From: Limnocylindrus sp040397235
Lineage (GTDB): Bacteria > Chloroflexota > Limnocylindria > Limnocylindrales > Limnocylindraceae
Direction: 5' to 3'
NCBI GenBank assembly: GCA_040397235.1
Contig: JBBAWH010000004.1
Location: forward strand, 93,531-157,530
DNA: 64,000 nucleotides
Shown here: in pieces, positions 1-8,193 of the stretch
Layout: each line of letters opens with the position of its first letter
Position numbering within the stretch: the stretch's first letter is position 1
Translations under genes and position numbers: made by a program
The notes under the pieces: model-generated
Told to the model about the DNA's origin: nothing
Database searches by the model: none
Seen by the model: the letters and a program-made list of their open reading frames with translations, nothing else

Positions 1-975
1 GAGCCACTCCAGTCGGGTGCGGTCGAACACCGCGCCGGCCTTCTGCACATGCTCAAGGTTGAACCGCTCCTGCAGCTCGTCAATGGAGAGCACCTCATCT
101 TCGCTCCCCGTTGACCAGCCGAGCAGTGCCAGGAAGTTGATCAGCGCCTCAACCAGGAAGCCCTCCGCTCGGTAGTCGACGAGGGCGGTCTGACTCTTGC
201 GCTTGCTCATCTTCGTTCGGTCTGGATTCAGGATCAGCGGCAGGTGGGCAAACTTCGGTAGCGGCACGCCGAGCGCCTCAAAGAGGAGGATGTGCTTCGG
301 CGTGTTGGAGAGGTGGTCCTCGCCGCGAATAACGTGGGTGATCCCCATGTCGGCATCGTCGACCACCACGGTGAAGTGGTAGAGCGGCGTGCCATCTGCG
401 CGCAAGATCACCAGATCACCACCCAGTGCATCGCTGTCGATCTCCACTCGCCCGCGGACAAGATCTTCAATAACGACCACGCCCGGCTTAATACGGAAGC
501 GCAGTGCTGCCGACTCGCCAGCTGCGATGCGGGCGGCCGAGGTCTCGGCGGGAATAGCGGCACAGCGACCGGAGTAGCGCGGCGGGAGCTTGGCGACTTC
601 ACGCGCTTTGCGCTCTGCGTCGAGATCGCCTGGGGTGCAGAAGCAGGGGTAGGTCAGCCCCTTGGCACGCAACTCATTCGCGACGGCGGTGTATCGCTCA
701 CTGCGCTCTGATTGCCGATAGGGGCCGCGGTCACCACGCTCCCCCTCTGTGACCACCCCCTCGTCGGCGGCAAGGCCGAGCCAGGCGAGACCAGCAAGGA
801 TGTCAGCCTCAAACTCCTTGGTGGAGCGGGCCGTATCGGTGTCTTCCACGCGCACGACGTAGGTGCCGCCGTGGCGACGTGCGAAGAGCAGGTTAAAGAG
901 CGCTGTGCGTGCCGTACCAATATGGAACGGCCCTGTTGGGCTCGGCGCAATGCGAACGCGCACAACGTCACTCAT
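1..975 (-). CDS. gltX: glutamyl-tRNA synthetase, 3' end cut by window
   Basis: Charges tRNA-Glu (and possibly tRNA-Gln) with glutamate in the cytoplasm. The 325 codons in view are the catalytic part of a class I synthetase. The HIGH signature is PSPTGPFHIG at residues 11-20 and the KMSKS-type loop is KMSKR starting near residue 255. Family members run about 470-500 residues, so the anticodon-binding third lies beyond position 1. The ATG at 975-973 overlaps the stop of the upstream DtxR-like gene (ATGA), so it is the last visible gene of a five-gene minus-strand operon. Because the gene runs off the window, its true end is unknown. Confidence 0.95.
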   Translation of the reverse strand, partial: MSDVVRVRIAPSPTGPFHIGTARTALFNLLFARRHGGTYVVRVEDTDTARSTKEFEADILAGLAWLGLAADEGVVTEGERGDRGPYRQSERSERYTAVANELRAKGLTYPCFCTPGDLDAERKAREVAKLPPRYSGRCAAIPAETSAARIAAGESAALRFRIKPGVVVIEDLVRGRVEIDSDALGGDLVILRADGTPLYHFTVVVDDADMGITHVIRGEDHLSNTPKHILLFEALGVPLPKFAHLPLILNPDRTKMSKRKSQTALVDYRAEGFLVEALINFLALLGWSTGSEDEVLSIDELQERFNLEHVQKAGAVFDRTRLEWL

Positions 976-1697
976 GGTCGGACCGGAATCTGGTGGAAGA
1001 GGGCAGCATCAACGGCACCGCGTATGACGTGCACGAGCGCAGCGGGACGGAGGCCAAGTGAGGCTCGACCGATCGGTCCATCCAGCGTGAGTGAATCCAG
1101 CGATGCACTCCGCGAGAGGACAGTGATCTTTGCACCAGGGACGAGCCCACGTGCCTCGAGGTAGCTGAGCAGTGCGGCGTCAGTCTCGGCCGCCTCGGTA
1201 ACGCGATAGATCGTGGCCGCCTCGCCCGCCTCGAGCGCTGCGAGTGGCTCCCCCTTCGGCCGCCGCGCCTCGGTTGCCCGGTCGATCGGATTCCCATGCG
1301 GACAGGTTTGCGGATGGCCAAGCATCTCCTCGAGGCGCGTCTCAAATTCGGGCGAGATCGACGAGTGCAGTCGTCGCGCCTCAACATCGGCCGCCGCCCA
1401 CGGCATGCCGACGATCCCAGTTAAAAGCCACTCCAAAAGCGCGTGCCGGCGGAAGACGGCATCGGCGGCGCTCTCGCCTGAGGCGGTGAGCTTCCAAAGC
1501 CGCGCATGCCCGCTGCACGGCGCGATCAGTCGGTCATCGGCGAGTCGGCGGAACATCTCAGCGGCCGCCTGCTTGCTGACCTCGAGATCCTTCGCGACGA
1601 GTGACGGGGTGACCCCCTCGTCGTCGCTGTGGCTGCGGAAGGCGAGCAGATACTCCTGCGCCGCCGCCGTGATAGCTGCTCGACGTGTGGTTGCCAT
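972..1697 (-). CDS. DtxR/MntR-family metal-dependent transcriptional regulator
   Basis: A 241-residue repressor of the iron/manganese-dependent DtxR family. An N-terminal winged helix (residues about 5-70, with SLVAKDLEVSKQAAAEMFRRL as recognition region) is followed by a dimerisation and metal-binding domain containing RRHALLEWLL, E-A-R-R-L-H-S and GHPQTCPHGNPI. The C-terminus is an SH3-like FeoA domain (about 155-235). DtxR proteins normally repress metal uptake or stress genes when Fe(II) or Mn(II) is bound; the target here is unknown. Iron-related suf and VIT1 genes lie 6 kb away. It sits between the J-domain gene and gltX, and a -10 box 7 bases upstream of its ATG suggests its own leaderless transcript as well. 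Confidence 0.88.
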   Translation of the reverse strand: MATTRRAAITAAAQEYLLAFRSHSDDEGVTPSLVAKDLEVSKQAAAEMFRRLADDRLIAPCSGHARLWKLTASGESAADAVFRRHALLEWLLTGIVGMPWAAADVEARRLHSSISPEFETRLEEMLGHPQTCPHGNPIDRATEARRPKGEPLAALEAGEAATIYRVTEAAETDAALLSYLEARGLVPGAKITVLSRSASLDSLTLDGPIGRASLGLRPAALVHVIRGAVDAALFHQIPVRP

Positions 1698-1704
1698 AGT
1701 TCTG

Positions 1705-1710
1705 ATCCTA
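1705..1710 (-). promoter_or_regulatory. -10 hexamer TAGGAT for leaderless dtxR-like message
   Basis: On the minus strand TAGGAT lies 7 bases before the ATG at 1697, so transcription would start at or next to the start codon. It overlaps the stop codon of the upstream J-domain gene. Confidence 0.45.
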
Positions 1711-2409
1711 CCTGCGACGCCGACTCAAGGTCACAAACGCAAGAAGTGCAAAGAGGGCCGCAGCCGCGAGCAGGCGAAGTGAGCCACTCACCAGCACCGC
1801 AATGAGAACGAGCGAGGCGGCGCCAACGGCGAGAGAGGTCGATCGAGCCACGCCACGTGTCCCTGCTCTCTGAGGTCGCGCAACAGGTTGCGCTTGCGTG
1901 CGTTCGCGCGGCGTTCGCCGAACAGGTCGTTTTCCTCGGGCTCGATACTCGGGGCCATGCTTGCGGGGGTCGGCGTACTCGCGCGGATTCACCGTCCAGT
2001 ACGTACCGGAGTCGGCACCAACCCAGGCGGCCCCATCCCAGACCGGTTCCTCCTCCGTCGCTCCGTCATATGTCGTGGAGCCGGGACGTGCACTAGCGGT
2101 TGGTTGTGCACCAGACTTCGGCCGCGGCGGCTGCGCTGCACGGCGAGTCGCCGGTGCTGGACGCGCTGGTGGCTGGCCTCGACCGGGTCCAACAAGTCGA
2201 CCCGCTGCAATGGCGTCAGCGAGTGCAACGTCGTACGCCTCGGTGATCCGCGCAAACTGCAAAGTCGTCGCCTCACCACCCCCAATTGCATCAGGATGCG
2301 TTGACTTTGCTAATCGGCGGAAGGAAATCTTGACGGCAAGTGCAGAAGGCCGAGCAGGGAGACCAAGTACTCGCCACGCCTCTTCTACGCGCATTTTCGC
2401 TGCTGACAT
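1708..2409 (-). CDS. membrane-anchored J-domain (DnaJ-like) protein
   Basis: A 233-residue co-chaperone-like protein. Residues about 8-65 form a J domain with the HPD tripeptide in STHPDAIGGG, which stimulates the ATPase of an Hsp70 partner. A Pro/Arg-rich linker follows, then the motif YWTVNPREYADPRKHGPEY (about 135-155), which I believe recurs in Chloroflexota J proteins. Two hydrophobic segments end the chain (about 193-228), so the J domain probably works at the cytoplasmic membrane face. It lacks the zinc-finger and C-terminal substrate domains of true DnaJ. The gene starts 3 bases after the asparaginase stop, in the same operon. Confidence 0.8.
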   Translation of the reverse strand: MSAAKMRVEEAWRVLGLPARPSALAVKISFRRLAKSTHPDAIGGGEATTLQFARITEAYDVALADAIAAGRLVGPGRGQPPARPAPATRRAAQPPRPKSGAQPTASARPGSTTYDGATEEEPVWDGAAWVGADSGTYWTVNPREYADPRKHGPEYRARGKRPVRRTPRERTQAQPVARPQRAGTRGVARSTSLAVGAASLVLIAVLVSGSLRLLAAAALFALLAFVTLSRRRR

Positions 2410-2412
2410 GGC

Positions 2413-3435
2413 CTACGAAACCTTAAGCAGCGAAAGCGCTGCTGCTGGAGATACCGTGGCGAGTGCTGCGCCGCCCCGCGGATCGGCAAGGTTCACGATG
2501 CGATGCGCCTCGAGCGATGAGGCTGCGGCGACGCTGGCACCGATCGCCGCAAGTACGGCGACCGTTGCGACGCGGCCAGAGCGCGCCGCAGCATCGCCAT
2601 CCTCGGTGCGCACGGCGATGCCGTAGCCCGGCAGGCCAACGAGGCAGAGCCCCTCAGCCCCTTGCTTCGCCACAACGAGACCCTCGCCGCCACGAATGAG
2701 ATCGGTATCAAGAGAGCCTGCCCCAGAGATGAGGCGCGGGTTCTTGACGGCGGCGACGCGAACGCGCTCTAGAAGCGCGCGGTAGCGCTCTGGTACGAGT
2801 GGGTCGTGCGGGGTGGCCCAGCGCCGCGCCCCCTCAGCCGCCGCGCGAAGTGGAATCGCAGAGGTGGGGATAGCGCACCCATCCATCCCCCACGGAGCTG
2901 CGTGTAGGTCAACGCTCAGCAGCTCACCAACCACGGTGCGCAGCTCGCGCTGCACGGGGTGATCGAAGGCGTCGTACCCGATCGGATCAAATCCACGTGC
3001 CTTCGCCAGCAGCAAGAGTGAGAGGTGCTGCCCAGAGCACATGTGCGCGAGCAGATCACCGCTGCCACCACGCAAGCTTTGTGGTCGACCATGCACCAGG
3101 TGTGCTGGGTTCAGCCCGAAGATGTCAACCATGCGCTGCGCCACCGCCGTGTGCTCGTCCGCGCCCGCATGGCTCGCCGAGGCGAGTGCGATCATCTCGT
3201 CGTCGAGCGTGAGGCCGGCCTCGTCTGCTGCGGCGAGCACCGCCACTGCGGTGAAGGGTTTCACCGCGCTCCGCAATGAGATCAATCGATCTGGCTCACC
3301 GACGCTTGCGGCGAGGCGGCCGCCATCGGCCAGCACCGCCACGTCACCGCGATGTGCCACCTCGGTGATCTGGCCACGCTGCACCACCGTAATCACCGGT
3401 GGTGGCACTCCCTCGCCGACGCGAGCGTCGCTCAT
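2413..3435 (-). CDS. L-asparaginase II family protein
   Basis: A 340-residue member of the asparaginase II family (Rhizobium etli type, unrelated in fold to E. coli AnsA/AnsB), which hydrolyses asparagine to aspartate and ammonia. Recognisable blocks are LRSAVKPFTAVAVL, a Ser-Lys pair typical of serine-hydrolase-like active sites, then SASHAGADEHTAV, HMCSGQH with a conserved Cys, and VDLHAAPWGMDGCAIPTSAIPL with another. No signal peptide is seen, so the enzyme is cytoplasmic. It overlaps the upstream aminotransferase by 4 bases, suggesting linked amino-acid use. Confidence 0.85.
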   Translation of the reverse strand: MSDARVGEGVPPPVITVVQRGQITEVAHRGDVAVLADGGRLAASVGEPDRLISLRSAVKPFTAVAVLAAADEAGLTLDDEMIALASASHAGADEHTAVAQRMVDIFGLNPAHLVHGRPQSLRGGSGDLLAHMCSGQHLSLLLLAKARGFDPIGYDAFDHPVQRELRTVVGELLSVDLHAAPWGMDGCAIPTSAIPLRAAAEGARRWATPHDPLVPERYRALLERVRVAAVKNPRLISGAGSLDTDLIRGGEGLVVAKQGAEGLCLVGLPGYGIAVRTEDGDAAARSGRVATVAVLAAIGASVAAASSLEAHRIVNLADPRGGAALATVSPAAALSLLKVS

Positions 3436-4769
3436 GCCAGCCCGAGGGCCTTGTCAACCTCTGTCAGGCCGCGGTCGATCACATCAAACGCAAAGTTGAG
3501 CTCTTCGTTCGTGATGATGAGCGGTGGATTCGTGAAGAATCCATTCCATCGCACGATCGTATAGAGACCGTTCTTCCGAAAGAATGCTCCGAGCGCCAAC
3601 ATTTCTGGTGCGCTCGTATTGAACGCCGCGATCGGCTCTTGCGTCTTCGGATCGCGCACAAGCTCGATGATCCCGAAGAGGCCAATATTGCGAATCGGCC
3701 CAACGCAGGGGTGCTTCGCCTTCAGCCGCTCGTGATGCGCGCGGAGCGTCTTCCCCATCGTTGCGGCGCGGGTGATCAGGTCGTCCTCCTCGTAGACCTC
3801 GATGGTGGCGAGGGCGGTCGCGCAGGCGAGCGGATGGCTGTTGTAGGTCAACCCACCACCGAACACCTTCTCGGCGAAGTGATCGGCGATCGGTCGTCGC
3901 ATGCCAAGTGCACCGAGTGCCACATAGGCGCTGGTCAAACCCTTCGCCATGGTGATCATGTCGGGCACGACGCCTGAGTGGTCAATGGCGAACCACTTCC
4001 CTGTTCGGCCGAATCCGGCCATCACCTCGTCGGCAATCAGCAGAATGCCGTGGCGGTCGCAGATGTCACGCAGGCCCTGCATATAGCCATCGGGCGGAAT
4101 GAGGATGCCGTTGGTGCCCACAACCGGCTCGACAATAATCGCGGCGACGGTCTGTGGACCTTCGAAGCGAATGATCTTCTCGGTCTCCGCAAGTACATCA
4201 GCAGCGGGGCGTGGCTCTGCAGCGCCGAATTCGTGGAAGTCTGGGATGCGGAAGATGCCAGGCATGCCGGGCTCCGCGAACCAGCGACGCGGGTCTCCCG
4301 TTGCGCTGAGCGCTCCAGAGGTTCCGCCGTGATACGAGCGATAGCGTGCGGCGATCTTGTGCCGACCTGTGTAGAGGCGCGCGATGCGGAAGGCGTTCTC
4401 GACCGCTTCGGCGCCGCCGTTGGTGAAGAAGAAGGCGTCGATATCGCCAGGGCAGATCTCGGCGAGCTTCGCGCCGAGTCGGGCGCGTGGCTCCGTTGCC
4501 ATAAATGGGTTCGCGTAGGCCAGGGTGGCCGCCTGATCTGTGATGGCCTTCAGCACACGCTCATCGCCGTGGCCGATGTTGGTGCACATCAACTGGCTGT
4601 TGAAGTCGAGGAACTTCTCCTCTTCGGGGGTCCAAAACCAGGAGCCCTTCGCGCGGGCAATTGGAATAGGGTTCGCTGCAGCCTGCGCAGACCATTCGGT
4701 CATGGTGTGACGCTTCGAGAGAGCCACCATCTCTGGCCCACTCATTGGGGTTCTCTTGGCTGCGCTCAT
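3432..4769 (-). CDS. class III aminotransferase (beta-alanine/taurine:pyruvate type)
   Basis: A 445-residue PLP-dependent omega-aminotransferase. The fold-type I features are GGAEAVENAFRIAR, YRSYHGGTSGA, the Asp of LLIADEVMAGFGRTG that contacts the PLP pyridine nitrogen, and the Schiff-base Lys in ITMAKGLTS. The N-terminal block with MTEWSAQ and the tail with FTNPPLIIT resemble taurine or beta-alanine:pyruvate aminotransferases. Divergently placed methylmalonate-semialdehyde dehydrogenase would oxidise the semialdehyde product, which favours beta-alanine or 3-aminoisobutyrate as substrate; this is inference. A strong GGGAGGG ribosome binding site precedes the ATG. It is first in the minus-strand operon. 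Confidence 0.85.
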   Translation of the reverse strand: MSAAKRTPMSGPEMVALSKRHTMTEWSAQAAANPIPIARAKGSWFWTPEEEKFLDFNSQLMCTNIGHGDERVLKAITDQAATLAYANPFMATEPRARLGAKLAEICPGDIDAFFFTNGGAEAVENAFRIARLYTGRHKIAARYRSYHGGTSGALSATGDPRRWFAEPGMPGIFRIPDFHEFGAAEPRPAADVLAETEKIIRFEGPQTVAAIIVEPVVGTNGILIPPDGYMQGLRDICDRHGILLIADEVMAGFGRTGKWFAIDHSGVVPDMITMAKGLTSAYVALGALGMRRPIADHFAEKVFGGGLTYNSHPLACATALATIEVYEEDDLITRAATMGKTLRAHHERLKAKHPCVGPIRNIGLFGIIELVRDPKTQEPIAAFNTSAPEMLALGAFFRKNGLYTIVRWNGFFTNPPLIITNEELNFAFDVIDRGLTEVDKALGLA

Positions 4770-4883
4770 GGTCCCTCCCGCCGGTTAGGCGCAGGCGCGC
4801 CCTCTTACCCCTCAGGATACCCCCCTTCTGGTGGTGCGTGGCGCGAGACAATCACACCGTGGGCTGCGCTCGGGGCGCAGATC

Positions 4884-4898
4884 GGCGAGAATCTCGCC
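4884..4898 (+). promoter_or_regulatory. perfect inverted repeat abutting the mmsA start codon
   Basis: GGCGAGAATCTCGCC has 7-base perfect arms around one central base and ends on the base before the ATG at 4899. A -10-like GAGAAT (4887-4892) inside it is 6 bases before the ATG, the spacing seen at leaderless starts elsewhere in the window. A repressor bound here would cover both promoter and start site. No ribosome binding site is visible. Confidence 0.4.
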
Positions 4899-6377
4899 AT
4901 GGGAACAACTATTGAAAGCTTGGCCGCACAGAGCGCCCCGGCCACCCTAAAGAACTTCATCAACGGGCACTGGGTCGCCTCCTCTTCGAGCGAGCGGCTG
5001 GTGGTGCCAAACCCGGCAACCGAGGCCCCCCTCGCCTACGTGCCCCTCTCCAATGCCGCCGACGTGCAGGCTGCCGTGGACGCGGCCCGAGCCGCCGCCT
5101 TCGAGTGGGGGGAGATGCCGCCACCAGAGCGCGCCGGTTACCTCTTCAAGCTGCGCGAGGCGATGCTCGACAACCGCGAGGCGCTCGCCAAGCTCGTCAC
5201 CACCGAGAACGGGAAGGTGCTGAGCGATGCCACCGGCGAGGTGCGCCGCGGCATTGAGGTCGTTGACTTTGCCTGTGGCGCCCCAACGCTCCTGATGGGC
5301 CAGAACCTCGACCAGGTCTCGCGCGGCATCGACTCCGAGATGGTGCGCTTCCCCGTCGGTGTCGTCGCGGGCATCACGCCGTTCAACTTCCCATTCATGG
5401 TTCCCATGTGGATGCTGCCACTCGCGATCGCCTGCGGTAACTCCTTCATCTTGAAGCCGTCCGAGCGCACCCCAATCTCGGCGCAGCGCATCATTGAGAT
5501 CTGCGAAGAGGCCGGCATTCCGGCGGGCGTTGTCGGCTTGGTGCATGGCGCCGTTGAGACGGTCACCAGCCTGATCACGAGCCCAGGTGTTGATGCGATC
5601 AGCTTCGTCGGCTCAGAGCGCGTGGCGCGCATTGTCTACGAGACGGCGGCTAAGAGTGGCAAGCGCGTGCAGGCGCTCGGTGGCGCAAAGAATCACATCA
5701 TCGCCATGCCCGACGCCGTGCTTGACCAGAGCGTGCCGAACATCGCGGAGTCTGCCTTCGGCAATGCGGGGCAGCGCTGCCTTGCAGGCTCCGTGCTCAC
5801 CCTTGTTGGTGAGGCGCGCGAACGTATGCTGCCGCGACTCCTTGAGCACGCCGACACGCTCAAGATGGGATTCGGCCTTGATGCTGGCATCTCGCTCGGT
5901 CCCGTGATTCGCGGCGAGGCGCGCGAGCGCATTCACCGACTGGTCGACGAAGGGGTCGCCGCTGGCGCCAAGATGCTGCGTGACGGACGCGGCACCGGCC
6001 CTGCAAAGGGCTACTTCGTTGGCCCAACGCTGCTTGAGATCACACCAACGTCGCCGCTCGCACGCGAGGAGCTCTTCGGGCCGGTCCTCTCCGTGCTCTA
6101 CGCCAAGGACCTTGATGAGGCACTCCGCCTGATGGCCGAGACGAACGAGTACGGCAATGCCGCGAGCATCTACACCGCCTCCGGCTCTGCGGCGCGCGAG
6201 TTCAAGCGCAAGGCAACCTCGGGGATGCTCGGCGTAAATGTGGGTGTTGCCGCCCCAATGGCCTTCTTCCCGTTCAGCGGTCGACGCAAGAGCTTCTTCG
6301 GCGACCTGCACGCGACCGGTCGCGATGGGGTGGAGTTCTACACTACGAAGAAGGTCATCACCGCTCGCTGGTTCTAA
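4899..6377 (+). CDS. mmsA: CoA-acylating methylmalonate-semialdehyde dehydrogenase
   Basis: A 492-residue aldehyde dehydrogenase that converts methylmalonate or malonate semialdehyde with CoA and NAD to propionyl-CoA or acetyl-CoA. Signs of the MMSDH subfamily are the NFPFMVPMWM block, KPSERTP, VGSERVARIVY, ALGGAKNHIIAMPDA and the catalytic Cys in GQRCLAGS near residue 294. These enzymes lack the general-base Glu of hydrolytic ALDHs, and here too that position is not Glu. The reading frame stays open far upstream, but that part is antisense to the aminotransferase; the ATG at 4899 gives the normal family length and N-terminus. It would act in valine, pyrimidine or beta-alanine breakdown with the divergent aminotransferase. 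Confidence 0.92.
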   Translation: MGTTIESLAAQSAPATLKNFINGHWVASSSSERLVVPNPATEAPLAYVPLSNAADVQAAVDAARAAAFEWGEMPPPERAGYLFKLREAMLDNREALAKLVTTENGKVLSDATGEVRRGIEVVDFACGAPTLLMGQNLDQVSRGIDSEMVRFPVGVVAGITPFNFPFMVPMWMLPLAIACGNSFILKPSERTPISAQRIIEICEEAGIPAGVVGLVHGAVETVTSLITSPGVDAISFVGSERVARIVYETAAKSGKRVQALGGAKNHIIAMPDAVLDQSVPNIAESAFGNAGQRCLAGSVLTLVGEARERMLPRLLEHADTLKMGFGLDAGISLGPVIRGEARERIHRLVDEGVAAGAKMLRDGRGTGPAKGYFVGPTLLEITPTSPLAREELFGPVLSVLYAKDLDEALRLMAETNEYGNAASIYTASGSAAREFKRKATSGMLGVNVGVAAPMAFFPFSGRRKSFFGDLHATGRDGVEFYTTKKVITARWF

Positions 6378-6382
6378 ACGAG

Positions 6383-6397
6383 AGCGCCGCTGGCGCT
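6383..6397. terminator. hairpin between convergent mmsA and mdh
   Basis: AGCGCC-GCT-GGCGCT forms a perfect 6-bp stem with a 3-base loop. It lies between the two convergent stop codons and touches the mdh stop. There is no U-tract, so it may be a weak bidirectional terminator or an mRNA-end stabiliser. Confidence 0.35.
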
Positions 6398-7328
6398 AGA
6401 GCAGATCGACGAGCTCTTTCACCGCATCTGCAGAGCGCTGGAAGGCGGCCGACTCATCAACCGTGAGCGTGATCTCAATGATCTTCTCGATGCCGTTCCC
6501 GCCAATCACGACAGGGACCCCTACGTAGAGTCCGTTCACGCCGTATTCGCCCTCCAGGAGCGCGGCACACGGAATCAACCGACGGCGGTCAAGCAGGATG
6601 CTCTCCACCACTTCAAAGGTCGCGGCGGCTGGCGCGTAGTAGGCCGAGCCGGTCTTCAGTAGCTCAACGATCTCCGCGCCACCGCTGCGAGTGCGCTTGA
6701 CGATCGCCTCGATGCGATCTGCAGCGAGGAACTCTGGCAGCGGAATGCCGCCAATCGATGAGTAGCGCGGCAGTGGCACCATCGTGTCGCCGTGGCCGCC
6801 AAGCACGAACGCCCGCACATCCTCAACGCTCACACCAGCCTCAGCGGCAATGAATGTGCGATAGCGAGCGGAGTCGAGGGTACCGGCCATGCCGATCACT
6901 CGATGCTTCGGGAAGCCCGAGGCCTTCAGCGCTACGTGACACATCGCATCGAGCGGATTGGTGACGACAACCAAGATGGCGTCGGGGGAACGCTTGGTAG
7001 ATTCGGTCACAACGCTGCGAACAATGCCAGCGTTGGTGTTCAGCAGATCGTCGCGGCTCATCCCCGGCTTGCGGGCAATGCCGCTGGTGACCACGATCAC
7101 ATCGGAGTTCGCCGTGTCGTCGTAGTTATTGGTGCCGATGATGTGGGCGTCGTGACCCACGATCGGAGCCGCCTCGGCAAGGTCGAGCCCCTTCCCCTGT
7201 GGGAGCCCCTCAACGATGTCAATCAGGACGACATCGGCGAGCCCGGATTCAGCGATGCGCTGTGCAGTTGTGGCGCCAACGTTCCCTGCGCCAATAACGG
7301 TGACCTTGCGACGCTGAATCTTGGCCAT
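6396..7328 (-). CDS. mdh: malate dehydrogenase (LDH-like type)
   Basis: A 310-residue NAD-dependent malate/lactate dehydrogenase that interconverts malate and oxaloacetate in the citric acid cycle. The Rossmann motif is VTVIGAGNVGATTA with the NAD-binding Asp in VVLIDIVEG. The substrate loop ARKPGMSRDDLL carries Arg where lactate dehydrogenases carry Gln, so malate is preferred. The catalytic His is in GGHGDTMVPL. I chose the ATG at 7328 because GGAGGAGGG precedes it; a start 11 codons upstream would bury that site. It follows lgt by 40 bases and may share its transcript, though TAGGAT further upstream could be its own promoter. Confidence 0.92.
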   Translation of the reverse strand: MAKIQRRKVTVIGAGNVGATTAQRIAESGLADVVLIDIVEGLPQGKGLDLAEAAPIVGHDAHIIGTNNYDDTANSDVIVVTSGIARKPGMSRDDLLNTNAGIVRSVVTESTKRSPDAILVVVTNPLDAMCHVALKASGFPKHRVIGMAGTLDSARYRTFIAAEAGVSVEDVRAFVLGGHGDTMVPLPRYSSIGGIPLPEFLAADRIEAIVKRTRSGGAEIVELLKTGSAYYAPAAATFEVVESILLDRRRLIPCAALLEGEYGVNGLYVGVPVVIGGNGIEKIIEITLTVDESAAFQRSADAVKELVDLL

Positions 7329-7368
7329 GAGCCCTCCTCCCTCGGCGGTGTCGCCGAGCACGCTGATC

Positions 7369-8193
7369 CTACCGCTGGCGCCGCTTCTTGGCGGGGGCGG
7401 CAGTTCGCAGGCGCACGATCGCGACGGCCAGGGTGGCCAGTAAGACCGCCCCCATCACGAAGTAGGCGGTTGCAATGCCGCCCACCCGCCAATTCTCGAG
7501 TCGAAGGCCCTCGAGGGCGAGGCGGGTCACGCTGTACCAGGCGACGGCGCCGAGGCCGACCATGCCGGGAAGCAGATGCCCCTTGAGCCGCTGCCCGAGC
7601 GCGGGGAGGATCAGTGCGCCCGCCAGACCCGATAGCGACTCGTAAAGGAAGAGCGGATGGAACGTAGCTGCGTCGCCGATGGTTGCGCACGAGACGCTGA
7701 TCGCACGATGGACGCAGTCAATCGCGAGCCCCCAGGGAAGATCGGTCGGTGTGCCGTAGAGCTCCTGGTTGAACCAGTTTCCCCAGCGCGCAATCGCCTG
7801 CATCACCAGGATCGCCGGACCAGCAACGTCGACCCAGCCCCACGGCTCTTGGCGCCAGCGGCGCAAGATCACAACGAGGGCGATGGCTCCCGTGATGAGT
7901 CCACCTGGTGCCCCAAGCCCCTCATACGGCGGGATGATCGCGGCAATGGGATTTGCCGCATAGAGGCGGTCCCACGCATCGATCACGTGATAGAGGCGGC
8001 CTCCAGCAAGTGCCGCAATGGAGATGATGATCAGCCCGTCAAGGATGAGCTTCTCGTTCAACGAGCGACGACGCGCCTCGCGCACCATGAAGAGATAAGC
8101 CACCAGCAGGCCTACGGCGTACAGCACGCCGTACCAGCGAATGGCGAGTGGTCCGAGCGCGATGAGTACCGGATCAGGCGGCAGCGGGAACAT
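7369..8193 (-). CDS. lgt: prolipoprotein diacylglyceryl transferase
   Basis: A 274-residue polytopic membrane enzyme that moves diacylglycerol from phosphatidylglycerol to the lipobox Cys of prolipoproteins. The Lgt signature is ARWGNWFNQELYG, and GLGAPGGLITG and the late LEGLRLENWR block also fit. At least six hydrophobic segments are visible. The ATG lies directly after the stop of the iron-transport gene with no spacer. It would process, for example, the lipoprotein encoded at 52 kb. Confidence 0.92.
   Translation of the reverse strand: MFPLPPDPVLIALGPLAIRWYGVLYAVGLLVAYLFMVREARRRSLNEKLILDGLIIISIAALAGGRLYHVIDAWDRLYAANPIAAIIPPYEGLGAPGGLITGAIALVVILRRWRQEPWGWVDVAGPAILVMQAIARWGNWFNQELYGTPTDLPWGLAIDCVHRAISVSCATIGDAATFHPLFLYESLSGLAGALILPALGQRLKGHLLPGMVGLGAVAWYSVTRLALEGLRLENWRVGGIATAYFVMGAVLLATLAVAIVRLRTAAPAKKRRQR

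Noticed and set aside
3978..4898. Long in-frame extension upstream of mmsA
   Set aside because: It runs antisense through the aminotransferase gene and adds more than 300 residues with no family match; the ATG at 4899 gives the normal enzyme length.
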